A DNA stretch of 64,000 nt from Cephalotus follicularis (taxonomy: Eukaryota; Streptophyta; Magnoliopsida; Oxalidales; Cephalotaceae). Positions 10,427 through 22,907 of this stretch are shown here, piece by piece (positions within the stretch are counted from its first letter, which is position 1; every line of letters begins with the position of its first letter). The notes below the pieces were generated by a model, which searched no databases, had not been told where the DNA came from, and was given only the letters and a program-made list of their open reading frames with translations. The stretch spans positions 515,981 to 579,980 of the forward strand of contig BDDD01000020.1 of assembly GCA_001972305.1 (NCBI GenBank), in the 5' to 3' direction. The translations under genes were made by a program, and so were the position numbers.

Positions 10427-11784
10427 TGTAATTCTCCGAAATTTCGTAAATAATTATTACGATATTGGTACAGTGTATGGCCGTGATAAAGCCAGGCCCG
10501 GAGCAATAAAAGCATTGCGCATTGAAATGGCAATTATAAGGCCCAAAATGGCTAATAAAGCCTATTTTTAAAGCGCATCTGTAAGGCTCAATGTTTTCCT
10601 TATTATTGCGGTTATTTTAGTGGTAGATGGACTAATTAATATCGCAATTCGTGGAATAAACGGGACCCAGGTCTTAATATTTTGCTGGTAAATACCAACA
10701 AAGAAAGGGGGAAATCAAAAGAAGGAAAGAAGGAAAGGGGTCACGGGCGCATGATGCACCCGTGCAAAAGAAAGAAAGGAGATAGAGGTGAGAGAGTGGG
10801 AGAGAGTAAAGGAGAGAGAAAGAGAGAGAGCGCCAGAGACGACGCTGGAGCAAGCCACCGGACCATGAGAGGAGGGCGAGCAACCTAGGCGCTCCAACCG
10901 ACGGTAACCTCTTCCCTCTTCTTCTTTTTTTTCTTTTCTTTTCTTCTCATCCCTGATGCTGATACTGTCGGCCGGATGATTTCGATGATTTTAGCATCAC
11001 TGATTCAGTGGGTCTTTGTCTAGGAGGCCAGCTCTGCCCATTTCGATCACCGTTGAGGCGTTTCACGGCCTGAATTGGCCGAAATCAATCGACTAAGTCG
11101 ACTCAGCGAGCTTGACTCGCTGTCGCCTGAGAACGTGCGTCTGGCGTCGAGTCTTGGTGAGTCTTGGGAAGTGGTGTGTAAAACTGATGGTCGTGTGGTG
11201 TTTTTGGGTGGTGATTGGACTTGTTGAATCTGGCGAGTCGACTCAGTGAGTCGAACTCATTGCCAGCCATGTCACAGCGTTTGGCGCCGAGTCACAGTGG
11301 GTCTTGAGTGGTTCTGAGTAGCTCGTTCAATTTGGAACCAGTTTATGGGTGTTGCACAAGCTGGGTGAGTCAGCAGGAATCTGGCCGGCGTTCTGGTGAC
11401 CGCAGTGTTGGTTTCTATGTGTCAAACGTAATTGAAATGTGTTGTATGTGCAGTGAGCGAGCTGGTAATTGGGTTCGGTAGTGAAGGGAAGTGATAATCG
11501 ATAGTTGGCAGCAATTTGGAAATGTTCGACAATTGAACCTACAGCTCGACTGTACTATTGATACTGCTTTAAAAGGTAGGGTTTATGACATGTTTATGAA
11601 GATATAGCATGTATATTGTGTTATGGTGCCTAGTTTGTGCTTGCATGTTGATGTTAAATTGTTAAATCCCTGCTTGCTTGAACTGATTTCTAGATTGCAT
11701 ATCCTGTTATGTATGATTTACGTTGATGCCAAAGTTACATGTTAACTCCTTACTAAGGTAATCGATGGTTTACCTGTTTGCGTT

Positions 11785-12060
11785 TGATTCTCGTCGACGC
11801 CATGGAAGGATAACGTTGACGTTTAAAGCTACTGCTTTAGAAAACGTCGATGCCAATAAGGAACGAATTTACGCGTAGGGTTCCTACCTTATCGCGTCAA
11901 TGCTAAGGAGAAATGTTAACGCTTAAGGTTCCTACCTTAATGCATTGGTGTCTAGTGGTAACCTTGACGCCTACGATACACGTTAATTCCAAGAGAAGGA
12001 ACATGTTGACGCCTATATAGACATCGAAGCCTAAAATGCACGTTAACGCCATCCTGCACC
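11785..12060. repeat. Degraded GTCGAC word array in Gyp-A LTR
   Basis: Words like CGTCGACGCC, CGTTGACGTT, CGTCGATGCC and GTTAACGCC recur with irregular spacing. Only one exact GTCGAC core remains; the others mostly differ by transitions, as expected if methylated CpG sites decayed. Confidence 0.65.
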
Positions 12061-12814
12061 AGTGGATATTCTGTATTGTTTATGCTTGATTGCATTGAGT
12101 ATTGAATCCTTGATCTGATAGTGTTACCGTTATGCAAGTATATATTGCTACTGTTACAGATATTGCATATCTATCAAAGTGTTTTGTAAAGACTATTGCA
12201 TCAAAGTGATTTCAAGGATTTCAATGATCGAATGCTATATGCATGTCTTAAGGTTTTCAAATATTGTTTTAAAGAAAACCTAGTGTTATTAAAATGATTT
12301 CTCCAAATGAAATTATTGAAGTGTTTTATTGTTTCTTAAATCAAACTCAGTGCAGTGTTACTGTTCTCTTAAAAGGGAACTTAATGAAATGTTTTATTGT
12401 TTTCTCAGATGAGATTTTACCAAAGTGGTATCGTTTTCTCTACCAAAGAGTACTTATTGTTATATTACATTATATATTTAATTTCAGTGAATTGATTGTG
12501 ATTCATGTGATGCTGATAGTTTAGTGATAGGAGTGTATCACTGACTACGGCTGTGAGCCTAGGTGCCAGGAGATGGCTAGAGCTCATTCACCAAACATCG
12601 GCATTGCAAATCTCTTTGAGTGTGCCCACGAATCGCCGGCAACAGTGTTTACCTTTTCTATCATCACCGGAGCACATGGTGGTAGTTAGGTGGTGCGCAG
12701 TCGGTGCTAGGAGTTAGCGACATGTGTCACCCACCCAGTGGAATGGTTGTTTGTACCCTTGTGCGGTATTATTGATAAGTGATTGTTTATAGCTATTTGG
12801 CATTGTTGCTTATA

Positions 12815-12872
12815 TATATTGACACACACAAATACACACACAGATATATATACATATACATATATATACTGT
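12815..12872. repeat. CA/TA microsatellite in Gyp-A LTR
   Basis: Alternating acacac and atatat runs at the place where the 5' LTR copy has a plain TA repeat (7131-7147). It gives rise to a spurious 168-codon frame that also runs into LTR-X. Confidence 0.85.
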
Positions 12873-12901
12873 TTCCAAATTGTAAACTGTCATGCATGAT
12901 T

Positions 12902-15900
12902 TGTGACAACCCGCTCCCGAGACGTCACAAGGAAACTGGGTTGACTTTAACCATAAACCATCGCACAGACTGGTCATATGAAAAACCTCCTGTCATCTCC
13001 TCCTCGTACTTTTTTTCCTTTCCTCGCACGTCACGAGAGCAGAGGACTGGACGTCCACCTGCGCCTCGGCTGCCCACTGCACCGGACTGGCGCCACGCGC
13101 CAAGGTCCTACCTATCCTTTTCTTCCACGACAGAGGACCCGAACTACAACGACAAGGACATAGCATCCGTGCATACACACATACATGATAAAGGAAAGAG
13201 TAGAAAGAGACAAACATTTTATCGTGGTTCGACACAGAATAGCCTACGTCCACTTCCTCAATCATCCATGAGGCCACTAGTATGAAGTTCATTACATACG
13301 GGGTTACATAGCTTAGCAAAAATAGAGAATGAAAGGATAACCACACCGGCCATCCATGGCAGAGAAGCCGCACCAGACCTCATCATTCAGGGAAGCTATG
13401 CCAAACCAGAAGCCACTGCTCAACAAGACCTGAGGAGAGCACCCCAAGGATGTATTATAGAAAGGAGCAGGGGACTTCAACGAGAGGAGAGCCTCAACTC
13501 ATCGTAACATTAAACCCTCAACACTGTCTTCCAAAACACCAACAACGCACCGTATCACTTAAAACCCAAGGGGGCACCCACGAGCTCGACACGTGATCAC
13601 TTAACACTGTCTTCCAAACACACACCGTATCACTTAAGCCTAAGGAGAGAACCCACGTGTTCTACATGTGATCACTTAACACTTTGGTCTAGGGCCAGGG
13701 GAAACACATCTTCCACAGACCTTCTCCTCTGGACCCTTGATCACCACCTTTACAATATGCCATACGACAATACCAGACCACAAGTACTGTAAGGTGCAAC
13801 CTCTGCAAGGTACAAAACAATAAGCCAGACCACAAGCATTGCCTGCCCAGTAGCTCAGGACTTCAAGGGTACGCACCCCTACGACGTAGTTTAGCAAGTT
13901 TGTCATGTCTGCCTTCATGCATCATCCACAATAGCAAGGTGAAGAATGCCACAACAAGTGCACTACCTACCCGCGGAGATGCCATAGACACCTGCCCACT
14001 ACAGAGTACCAGATCATCCACGGAACAACAGTCCATCCACGGATATCAAACCATCCATAGATGCCAACCCACTCCCAGCACCAGTCCAGGTAGCCCGAGG
14101 AGATTCACGCCTAAGAAGGAAACTTCAACAAAACACCCGGGAAGCCACTTTGCTCGGTCAACCCCCAAGGAGACCACTACACAAGCGATACCCGAGGAGA
14201 CCACCACACAAGCAAATGCTCGAGAAGATCATCGCACAAGCAATCATCACACAGCAACCATCAAACAAGCGATGCCCGGGGAGACGCTACACTCAGCCAT
14301 GCCCGGGGAGACAATACATTCAGTAAAGCCTGGGGAGACCACCACAACAGCAAAGCCTGGGGAGACCACCACAATAGCAATGCCTGGGGAGACCACCACA
14401 ACAGCAAAGCCCGTGCACAAAGGAATGATAACGTTTAACATAAACAATGCCTGGGATCGACACAAGGCCCGGGGACAACGCCAAGCATTAGGACAACTAC
14501 CTGAGGCCCCACCAATAGTCGATTTACACTATGGAGATGAAATCTCACCTTGGCCCAACACCCAAGAGATCCACCTAGGCTCACCCAACAGAACATCTTC
14601 AGGGACCGAGCTGGTCAGAGGTCGAGAGGACGGCCAAAACTAAAGAAAACTCCATACTCTCACACTGCCACAGCTAGAACCATCTCAGCAAGCAGAAATA
14701 ACAACTCCGTTGAACGTCCATCGACATGTTCATGGGATACAGGACTGTAAACATCCTTCATATACGCGTATAGATACCCACTTCCAGAACACCGCATGAA
14801 CATCGACAGAAGGGCTATGCGAGCACTCCTTCCCCGACAATGACACGTTTAGCGCACTTCACTACATGAACATCGATCGTGGGGCAATGCAATCCCACCC
14901 CCATCGTCAATCACGAGCTCGACACTACCAAGGAGACACATCAACTGGCAAATGCTCAAGAAGATGCTTGACATGCATTACTCACCAAGGGACGCCCGAC
15001 ATGGACTACTCTTCAAGGAAAACTTACCATCCACTGCTCAGGAAGAGATGTACATTAAACTGATTCCTCTGCCACGACGCACATCGTACTAACTTCCCGA
15101 CAAGAACACGCATCTTACTTGGCCATGACAGTTGTATTCATCACATAAATCTGAGGAACCTCGTCTACCCAGAATCTAAATGCTAAACACAACTCAGAAA
15201 ACATCTCAACACAAAATGGTTAAGTTAGTAATAACCATAAACGAAACCACAGTGAAATGTCACATACCTGGGTCTCTCAAGACCAGTTCCTGAAACGCTT
15301 ACCAGTTCCTTGGAACTTTGAATCTCCCCACTGGATTCATCACATTCCAAGAACTCGAACAGCCCACCAAGAGCATGGGATCTACCAGAGGTATCCACGT
15401 TTCACTATCTCAAAAGTCAAACATACCAAGAATACCAACTCACGGCTCAACATACTGAGGAACTTCGAATCCACCATACCACACTAGGGTAAGAACATCA
15501 AAGACCAGCGAGAATCACCTTCAACGACGTTTGACTACTGAAGAAATGAAGAAGAAGAGAAACAAGACTTGTAGAAGTGATGATCAGTCACGCCAGAAGG
15601 ATCCAATGAAAGAGGAAGCTTGAACCTCACAGGGAGTACTCACGACTCACCCGGACAAATTTCACACCGCGCCTTCCCTTTCTTCCTTCTTCTTCCTACC
15701 TACTTCTCACATACTTCCTCTCTTTTCTCTTCCTCTCTCTAACTTCCTCTTTCTTTTTCTTACTTTTCCCCCTTGATATCCTATTCTGCCCAAGGTGCCA
15801 GACATCACTTCACATACTCTCCCTGACACACGTCTTTTCACACTAGAAACCGTTAGCTTCTCTTGTAAGCTTCACATATGGGCTTAGTCAAAATAAATGA

Positions 15901-16045
15901 CTATTCCCAATAACCACCACTTTTGGCCTTGTGGCACAATAAAGGACTTCCAAAAAGGCATCAAGGAAAAATAGCAAAGCCCCAACCAGGCCTTAACCAG
16001 CTGATGACAAGAAAATCTTTGGCAAAACCATACCTGGGTATTACA
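12902..16045 (-). mobile_element. LTR-X, left copy (Gypsy-type LTR, solo)
   Basis: A 3,144-bp block starting TGTGACAACCCGC and ending CTGGGTATTACA. It is the reverse complement of 28593-41190 without the Gyp-G insertion: the ends, the minisatellite and the C/T-rich stretch (15680-15770) all match. Outer flank TGATT (12897-12901) belongs to the Gyp-A insertion site; inner flank CCAGG (16046-16050) belongs to the Copia LTR insertion site, so the two flanks do not pair. No internal domains. The 247-codon frame at 13900-14643 is repetitive LTR sequence, not a gene. Related to LTR-D and LTR-K. Confidence 0.88.
14160..14412. repeat. 27-bp minisatellite in LTR-X (left copy)
   Basis: Best units (14320-14412) have a 27-bp period around cctggggagaccaccacaac; units further left are degenerate. 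Because 27 is nine codons, it reads as a PGETTTTAK-type repeat in one frame. The inverted counterpart is at 39530-39730. Confidence 0.85.
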
Positions 16046-16050
16046 CCAGG
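16046..16050. other. Target-site duplication partner of LTR-X in the Copia LTR
   Basis: CCAGG here, reversed CCTGG, pairs with CATGG at 41191-41195 (one mismatch). The Copia 3' LTR shows the uninterrupted site as 'cacagctggaatatg' near 48312. Confidence 0.65.
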
Positions 16051-17036
16051 TGTGCAAATTAATCCCTTGATTAATTTCCATAATTAAGTCTGTTTCTGAT
16101 ACATCCGATACTCTATCCTGACGATAGTTACCGTGTACTATAATCTCTTGTAATCCTTTGCTTCTATCACGGCCTAGGGTAAGGATACGTGTTAACCTTA
16201 GATATGCTAATATCTATAAATCCGTATTTTGCCGTCATGATTATTGACAAGCCTTTCTCGAAACCCTAGGTTCCAGCTCGTCGTAACCTGGCCAGGTATT
16301 TCAAAGTCCACAATGAATACATACACTATAGAGCAAATCACGCTCACATCAGGTGTGACAATTCCTTGTTGCGCACTCATTTAAATTCACATAAATCCTG
16401 TAAGACACAAAAGCTGCCTGTTTGCAATCCCGTGAAAGAACTGGGTAGGGCAGAAATCAAAGTCAGACAGTCTCTATGCAATGCATAGTACCCTCTAGGG
16501 TCTAAGGATTAGACAAGTCCATCAAGAACTCGCTAGACTCGTAAAGTCTATACACTACTGTCTCAGATGGGAAACTCCATTGACATAGGATATGTGACCA
16601 TCCAAATAGAATTCCCATGGTGGGTCAAGTTCAGTGTACATGCTCCCAGCACAACGCCGCATTAGCTTTAGGATTCAATCCAAGTGGCAATGAGATACTC
16701 GACCCTCTCATTCGCGATTGCAAGACCAATACGGAAAGTCTATACGATTCAAAAATGCTCAAAGTAAGTGAACCTATGACTTGCAACAGTTTAGTCACAG
16801 GGAATAAGGAAGTCGCTCTCATAGCCGTAGGCTCAACAACCAACCCTTCGATGTGACAGGGCACCAAATATGTAAGCAGTGTCATGCTTCTATTATGTGC
16901 TAAAACATATACGGTTATGCCAATAATAAGTACAATTTGCATAATGTAACATGAATAGAACAAGACTGTATAAAATGAGCAGAGTACAAGTACATCGAAC
17001 CACCTAGTGGCTTGATGGGTCACACTCTCTCTAAGA
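16051..17036 (-). mobile_element. Cop-1 5' LTR front part, inverted and displaced
   Basis: Reverse complement matches the first ~990 bp of the Cop-1 3' LTR at 47333-48320: it begins in the 'agagagagtgtgacc' motif near 17033 and shares 'attattggcataaccgtat', the 'ctatagtgtatgtattcattg' part and 'atcaagggattaattt'. It sits inside the Gyp-B integrase remnant. The rest of this LTR continues at 41191 in the opposite orientation. Confidence 0.85.
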
Positions 17037-17960
17037 TTGCGGTGGTCTGCATAGCTTTTTGGTCTACTTTGGGCTGTAAGAAGCCTTTCTCTGATGACCT
17101 TTGCCTTCTCAGTTGTTTCTTGCACAAGCTTAGGTCCCACAAAACTCTACTCATCAACTTCAAATCAACATATTGGGGTTTTACATTTCAGTCCATAGAG
17201 AGCCTCGAAGGGTGCCATACTAATACTGTTATGATAACTATTCTTAAATGAGAACTCTACCAAGGGTAAATGGTCATCCCAACTACCACCCTAATCTAAA
17301 ACACATGCTCGTAGCATGTCTTCCAGAGTCTGAATAATCCTCTCAGTTTATCCATCTGTCATGGGATGGAAAGCTATGCTGAAATTCAATTGAGTACCAA
17401 AAGCTTCTTGCAGTTTCCTCGAAAACCGCGATGTGAATCAGGGGTCTCGATCGGACACCACACTAGTAGGTGCTCCATGTAGTCTCACAATCTTTGCAAT
17501 ATATAGGTTTGCTAACCATGTATGGGAATAAGTTGTTTTGATTGCGAGAAAATGGACTGATTTGGTAAAGTGATCAACGATCACCCATATAGAATCACGA
17601 ATATTCTTTGTTCTTGGCAGTCCTGTTACAAAATCCATCGTAATGTGTTCCCACATCCACTGTGCCACGGGTAATGGTTACAGTAATCCTGCTGGCCTCT
17701 GATGTTCTGCTTTGACCTATTGACATGTCAGACTTCAAGCGACATACTCAGCTATTTATATTTTCATATTGCTCCACCAATAGTTTTGGTTCAAGTCTCG
17801 GTACATCTTGGTACTCCCCGGACGTACGAAGAAACTGGAGCGATGTGCTTGTGACAACATTTCATTTTCAAATTCTTTATCATTTGGAACAAAAATTATG
17901 TCTTGATGTCGGACTAACCTGTCACTCTGAACTGAGAAATGGGGCTTCAAACCTCTAATC
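17037..17960 (-). pseudogene. Gyp-B copy 1 integrase remnant
   Basis: Minus-strand frames show the integrase of a chromodomain Gypsy element: zinc-binding region ('[24 protein letters not shown]', about 17770-17900), catalytic core ('WEHITMDFVTGLPR' and 'WVIVDHFTKSVHFLAI', 17500-17660; 'HGAPTSVVSDRDP' near 17445) and the following 'MAPFEALYG' and 'LVQETTEKAKVIRERL' blocks down to 17037. It would join element DNA into the genome. Gag, protease and reverse transcriptase are not present between here and the priming site. Broken, about five or more breaks. Confidence 0.85.
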
Positions 17961-17962
17961 TC

Positions 17963-17974
17963 GCTCTGATACAA
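17963..17974 (-). other. Primer binding site of Gyp-B copy 1
   Basis: GCTCTGATACAA, the complement-strand view of a TGGTATCAGAGC-type tRNA-Met site, just left of the LTR start at 17980. It shows that the LTR on its right is the 5' LTR of a minus-strand element. Confidence 0.75.
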
Positions 17975-18544
17975 AAAACTGTCACGCCCTGAACCGTGGG
18001 ATGGACCCCACGGTCTGACACGTGACATTCTGTACAATTATTTATCTTTTCATAATTCAATCTTCATAAAAATTTAAAACTTTAATGAAGAACATCATAA
18101 CCAATAACCTTTGAATAATATATGTGGATATACTCAGTTCTTACACAACTTTATCCATAAAGACTCTACCACAAACCAGCAGGTCGTAAGAAAATAATTA
18201 CATAATTTCTTACTCAATACATTGGTCTGGAATAGCGCACAGCCGAGGAAGAGGACTTACTTTTCTCTATATCCCTTGGGTTGTTGTGCTCCAACGGTAC
18301 CTGAACCTAGCCCATTCAGAGAATGGGTCAGCAACCCGTAGGTTTAGTAGATTACCACATGCAGAGACATACCAACAGAGGAATTACAATTCAAACAGAG
18401 AAAGATGAGTGCTTGCCATTTATCCATTTCCATCATTAATTACTTCCTCAGACTACTCTACTCAAACAAGGCAGATTTCCCAATCATAAAATAGAGGAGT
18501 TGGTACGATCATACATAGTCTGTTTCCTATACAAGTCTTACTAT

Positions 18545-18885
18545 TGAGGTTCACCTGCCTATGGAATTCACCCTTTGGTTCACCCACCGAGTGGAATTCA
18601 CCCTTTTGGTTCACCTGCTCTGGCGAAATTCACCCTTAGGTTCACTGGCTCTGGCGGAGTTCACCATTAGGTTCACCCATTAAGCAGGATTCACCCAAGG
18701 ATCACCTGCCTATGGAATTCACCCTTAGGTTCACCTACTCTGGCAAAATTCACCCCTTAGGTTCACCTGCTGATCAGAATTCACCCTTAGGTTCACCTAC
18801 TCTTGGCAGAATTCACTCCATTTGGCCTCATCTGCCCGGGACAGCCTCTATGTGGATTCACTTTTTAAGTTCACCTACTATAGCA
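18545..18885. repeat. GGTTCACC...GAATTCACCC minisatellite in Gyp-B LTR
   Basis: Roughly ten degenerate units of about 30-35 bp, each with 'aggttcacctgctctgg' and 'gaattcaccctt'. The homologous array in the second LTR copy is at 26800-27065, so it belongs to the family. Confidence 0.85.
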
Positions 18886-18994
18886 CGTCTTACTAAGTTT
18901 GTGCATACATACAATAGGCTGAGAAAGATCTCTGCTCGAGGTGCTGACCCTTAGTCAGACTTGGCGCTCTAATGGTGCTATGCATTATGCTCTG

Positions 18995-19350
18995 ATCATT
19001 CTCACGCTTGAGGGACTGGTCGAATAGATACGCATGAATGTGCTTGGCGACCATATGGACTGGTCTGCTCTGCCTATTGTATGGACTATCCATGCTCGGT
19101 GACCTTGTGGTCTACACGATGTGCTCGGACTAATCATGCTCGACATGTATGGACTATCCATGCTCGGTGACCTTATGGACATGCCTACTCGGCATGTACG
19201 AACTTGCCATGCTCAGCATGTTCGAACAAGTCATGCTCGGCACACACGAGTAGGTCATGCTCGAACAAATTATGCTTGGCGGATGCGTGAGCAACTCTCG
19301 CTTGGTGACCAAGTGGACTGGCATGCTCGGCACGCATTAGACTAGTCCAA
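18995..19350. repeat. GCTCGGcACGCATG minisatellite in Gyp-B LTR
   Basis: Degenerate units of about 25-35 bp such as 'catgctcggtgaccttatgg' and 'tgctcggcacgcat', alternating. The counterpart is at 27115-27545. Confidence 0.8.
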
Positions 19351-20154
19351 CTTTTAAGCTAGGACACTATACGCCCTCTGCAAACTAGTCTGGCTCAGCG
19401 TCGAGATTCAACTATAAGTACCTTTCAAGTACTGAGCTCTACCAAATTCATTCCCATTACATTAACCTTGGCAGAGGAACAAACAAAGGAATCCTAATCT
19501 AACAAGCACAACATAAAACACACAATACAAGCAATACAAACAATCAATCAATATAACAAACCACACAACACACACATTACATATAACACACACTACATGC
19601 AAGCTGGTAGGCGCTTGGACATGTAGCAACCTACCTAAGAAACGGTTGAAAACGGAGATCGCTCGATTCCTTCTTGAATCCTGAACTTCCTCCAAGTCTT
19701 GAGCTACTACGTACCTCGGCTTCCTTCTCTTTTCCACTCTGGCATTGCTCCTTCCCTTCCAAGAGATGGGTGATTTATACAAGAGGATGGGAGACTTCAA
19801 ACTCTCTCGAAGAAGCTCCCACCTGCCGTTTTCTTGTTCTTTCTCATGACATCAGGCCCCATCTTCCCCTTTCTTCCTTCTCTCGATCTTTCCACAATAG
19901 AAACAGGAATAGAGTGTCTAAAGCGCGTTTCACGAGTGTCTCCTTCCTTTTATACCCATCTAAAGAAGCAGCAGGAAAGTGCCACACAAACAGTCACCTT
20001 CCACAAGAATTGGGCCTACTTCTCTCCTTTTCCTTACCAGCCTAAACCATTGCTCCCCAATTCCAAATTTCAGCTGTGGCCCAAATAAGAGAATCAATGT
20101 CTCAAGGCCTATAATACATAATAATAATTATTTATGATATTAGGGGGCATTACA

Positions 20155-20370
20155 TCAGCTATCAAATTTATACCCATAATTCCAAAACACATATAGCAAT
20201 CAGCTGGCTTATCAATATCATTCAATTCAAAAAACTCAATATAGCACTTATTATTCCGCAACTCCAATTAATTCCAAATAGCACTTTAATTTAATTAATC
20301 ACCTTCAATTCTCAATCAGTAAGGATCCTATACTGGTATATCCAGTATAGTTCACTCTCTGATACCAAAC
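20155..20370 (-). mobile_element. Gyp-C leader with primer binding site
   Basis: 216 bp of AT-rich internal DNA between the Gyp-B LTR and the Gyp-C LTR. At 20357-20367 it holds 'tctctgatacca' in complement view (tRNA-Met type) next to the LTR start at 20371. This identifies the LTR to the right as the 5' LTR of a minus-strand element whose internal part was split by Gyp-B. Confidence 0.7.
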
Positions 20371-21109
20371 TGTCACTCCCCAATCCATGAGAAAACCCCC
20401 ACGATCCGACACGTGATATACCATCCTTTTAATCCAATCATATCATATAAAACATACTAAAAAAAGTGCTATAATTTTAAAACTTTAAATACCATAAGCA
20501 TGGGGAAGATAAACATCACTATACAAAGACAAGCCCACCCATAGCCATCACATCGATATATACACATCTTAAGCACTGCCACAAGCTGGAAGGTGAAAAG
20601 CTGAAATACAAATGTCTCTTATACATTCCAACTATAAAAATACAAAAGGTAGATAACAAAACTATATTGTTACACGAGAATCTGAGCTGCAATCCGGTCC
20701 ATCTGATCACCTCGGACTATCACCTATGCCTAACCCATTACGAGAATGGGTCAGTGACTAATAGTTGAGTAGGAAATACAATATGCGATGCAATGGTATT
20801 CAACAGATATACAAGTATATATGCAAGGCATGTTATATGCATGAATGCCGAGTGTGGATAGCTCCAGCACACCAACCGTCCCTCAGCAATGGTATACTTC
20901 GCTAATCCTAGTATCATATCAAAGGCCATAGGCCTACAGACACTACATAAAACAATCCATAACCATACCATGGGAACAATCAATCCATAAGATCAAGTAC
21001 TTCTCTGCCTCTCCGGCCTGAGATAGTACCTCCACCGTCCATGCACTCTTCGTGCCATATCCAGTGGAGCATAGGATAACACCGGCCACATGTCCATACC
21101 ATAATGCTT

Positions 21110-21260
21110 ATACCCGAAGGTACTAGCTCATAATACTAGTCCTGAAGGTACTAGCCCATAGGGGGATCTGTACGATCTTTCCATAATGACACTAATACGA
21201 TCTACTCGTAATACTAGTCCTGAAGGTACTAGTCTTTAGGGGGATTTGTACAATCTATCC
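21110..21260. repeat. Short tandem-like repeats in Gyp-C LTR
   Basis: Copies of 'cctgaaggtactag' and 'gggggatctgtacgatc' recur three and two times respectively, with a spacing of some tens of bases. Confidence 0.65.
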
Positions 21261-21854
21261 ATAAGGAGTCTAATAGGATCAACCCCATATCCATACCCGT
21301 GTCAGTCTACAATGTGGTGATGCCCGAAGGTCAGCTGGCAAAGGAGGAATCCTTAAAATATGTGCCCTACATCCATAATACTTCATGACAGAACTGAAGA
21401 TTATGAATGGGTTATCCCATAAGTCTCAATCATAACAATCATAGATGTACCGTAACCATATTTCCATGGAAAGGATAGGGACCATCCATAAATGACCACA
21501 TAGGATCCATCCGTCAAAATAAAACAATTTCTATAGCCATATCCATAATCATTTCCATAAACCATTTTATTGGTCCCAATCGGAGTAGAAAACAGTGGAG
21601 AGGAAGTCCAACTATGATATCCATGTCCAGATGTCCCAATCGAGCTACCCTAACCATTATTGAAAACAATTTCTATAAAAACCCTTTTTGTATGATTTTC
21701 TTTAAAATCCCATTTTGAAAGTTGATTTTGAAATTAAAGTGTTAAAAGAGGATTTTCATAGGCTACAAGGCCTTAGGGAGGCTACCTATGGAATCCATTT
21801 AGAGAGAAAACCGTTTGGGATTGAAAATAGTAAAGTTTGGCTAAAAAGAGGGGC

Positions 21855-22165
21855 TTTAGGCGTCAACGCCTTAATATGTACGCGTCGCTTAACGTCTAAG
21901 CGTCAATGTTTTGCGCTAGGCGTCAACGGCTAAAGCAATATGCCTTAAGCTTCAACGCATGTCTCTAAGCGTCAACCGCTTATTATAGATAAGGCGTCAA
22001 TGCTTTAGGCTAAAGCATCAACGCTTATGTCCATTTTCCCTTATCGCGTTAATATGCTGTATAGAATAGCGCACAAACGCACAAGGCACATAGGCGTAGA
22101 TGCTTAAACTGAAAGCGTCGACGCTCTGGGCCCTGAAGAACACGTCAACATGTACAAAGAACACA
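21855..22165. repeat. GCGTCAACGC-type word array in Gyp-C LTR
   Basis: Words such as AGGCGTCAACGCC, AAGCGTCAATG, AAGCGTCAACCGCTT and one exact AAGCGTCGACGCT near 22112. The core is mostly GTCAAC, one transition from GTCGAC. Here the array lies downstream of the TATA box on the minus-strand reading. Confidence 0.75.
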
Positions 22166-22695
22166 TTGACACCCTGGGCCGCTGTCAACTCCGTAAAATG
22201 TCAAAAAATCCATCAAAATTCATTTAAACAGTTTTTAATGGATTCAAAGGAAGCTATGAGCTCCAAACATCAATTAAAACTCAAAGACAACTTTTAAACC
22301 ATTTAAATCCATTCCCATGACCCTTAGATTGAGAGAAAACATAAATTGGGTAAAAAGGACCCAACTCATAATTTCCTCTCAAGTCTCCTTTTTAATCCGT
22401 TATAAACCATACCATGTACCATAAACCATCCATCTAGCATGTATACAGCTATCCATAACCATAAAACCATACAAACCCATCACAATGTGGCGATCAGAGC
22501 ATAAGTTGAACCTACCTCAAATTGGCTGAGAATGGAGAATATGTCGCTTGGATCTTCGTTCTGCTTTTCCTTTAGGTTCTATATGCTGCCACGATCCAAC
22601 GACTCCTTCCTTGCTGGATTTCGCTACCTCTCTCTCTAACTCACTCTCTCTAGAATAGGAAATGAGAAGTGAATTTAGAATGGAACTGAACCTCC

Positions 22696-22703
22696 TATAT
22701 ATA
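22696..22703 (-). promoter_or_regulatory. Predicted TATA box of Gyp-C LTR
   Basis: TATATATA in the context cctcctatatatacc, about 205 bp inside the LTR's minus-strand 5' end, the best promoter candidate there. Confidence 0.45.
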
Positions 22704-22907
22704 CCAATAGGCTGCTTTAGGCAAAAATCTCATAAACAGCGGTCAGGTTCTACTAAACCTCCACTACCCATAAACAGACATAAAAGTGAATAATAGTATA
22801 TATCATATACAATCCATGCCATCCATATGTACAATATTGTACAATACCATGTAAATACAAGCAAAACACATGTAAATCCGTACACATAAAAATATTCGAG
22901 GCTTACA

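Larger units (their letters stand above)
10427..12901 (+). mobile_element. Gyp-A 3' LTR, front part, cut by LTR-X
   Basis: Begins TGTAATTCTCCG after the polypurine tract. From 12550 it matches the 5' LTR remainder at 4263-4521 and 7125-7190. It stops at 12901 after TGATT, where LTR-X begins. The missing tail is found inverted at 27956-28331, starting with the same TGATT. It contains GA-rich DNA (10680-10890), two GAGTCGACTC words near 11098 and 11231, a degraded GTCGACGCC/GTTGACGCC array at 11785-12060 and a CA/TA microsatellite near 12820-12870. Confidence 0.8.
17980..20154 (-). mobile_element. Gyp-B copy 1 5' LTR
   Basis: 2,175 bp from TGTCACGCCCTGAACC to GGGGGCATTACA. It sits inside Gyp-C leader DNA (right flank tcagc at 20155). 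A second copy of this LTR, split by LTR-D, runs from 23410 to 27955. It contains two minisatellites and a C/T-rich part (19680-19900). The 112- and 123-codon frames around 19460-20045 are LTR sequence without a recognisable domain. Confidence 0.85.
20371..22907 (-). mobile_element. Gyp-C 5' LTR
   Basis: About 2,537 bp from TGTCACTCCCCAATCC to 'gaggcttaca', set against Athila-like integrase sequence on the right. The right boundary is placed where the integrase similarity stops, next to the TTACA end, so it could be off by some bases. It carries a TATA box, a degraded word array and tandem-like 'aaggtactag' repeats (21110-21250). Confidence 0.7.

Noticed and set aside
12779-13285. A 168-codon host gene
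   Set aside because: The frame crosses the Gyp-A/LTR-X boundary and begins in a microsatellite.
13900-14643. A 247-codon threonine-rich protein gene
   Set aside because: It lies wholly inside LTR-X across the 27-bp minisatellite, and the inverted copy at 39000-40100 does not keep the frame open.
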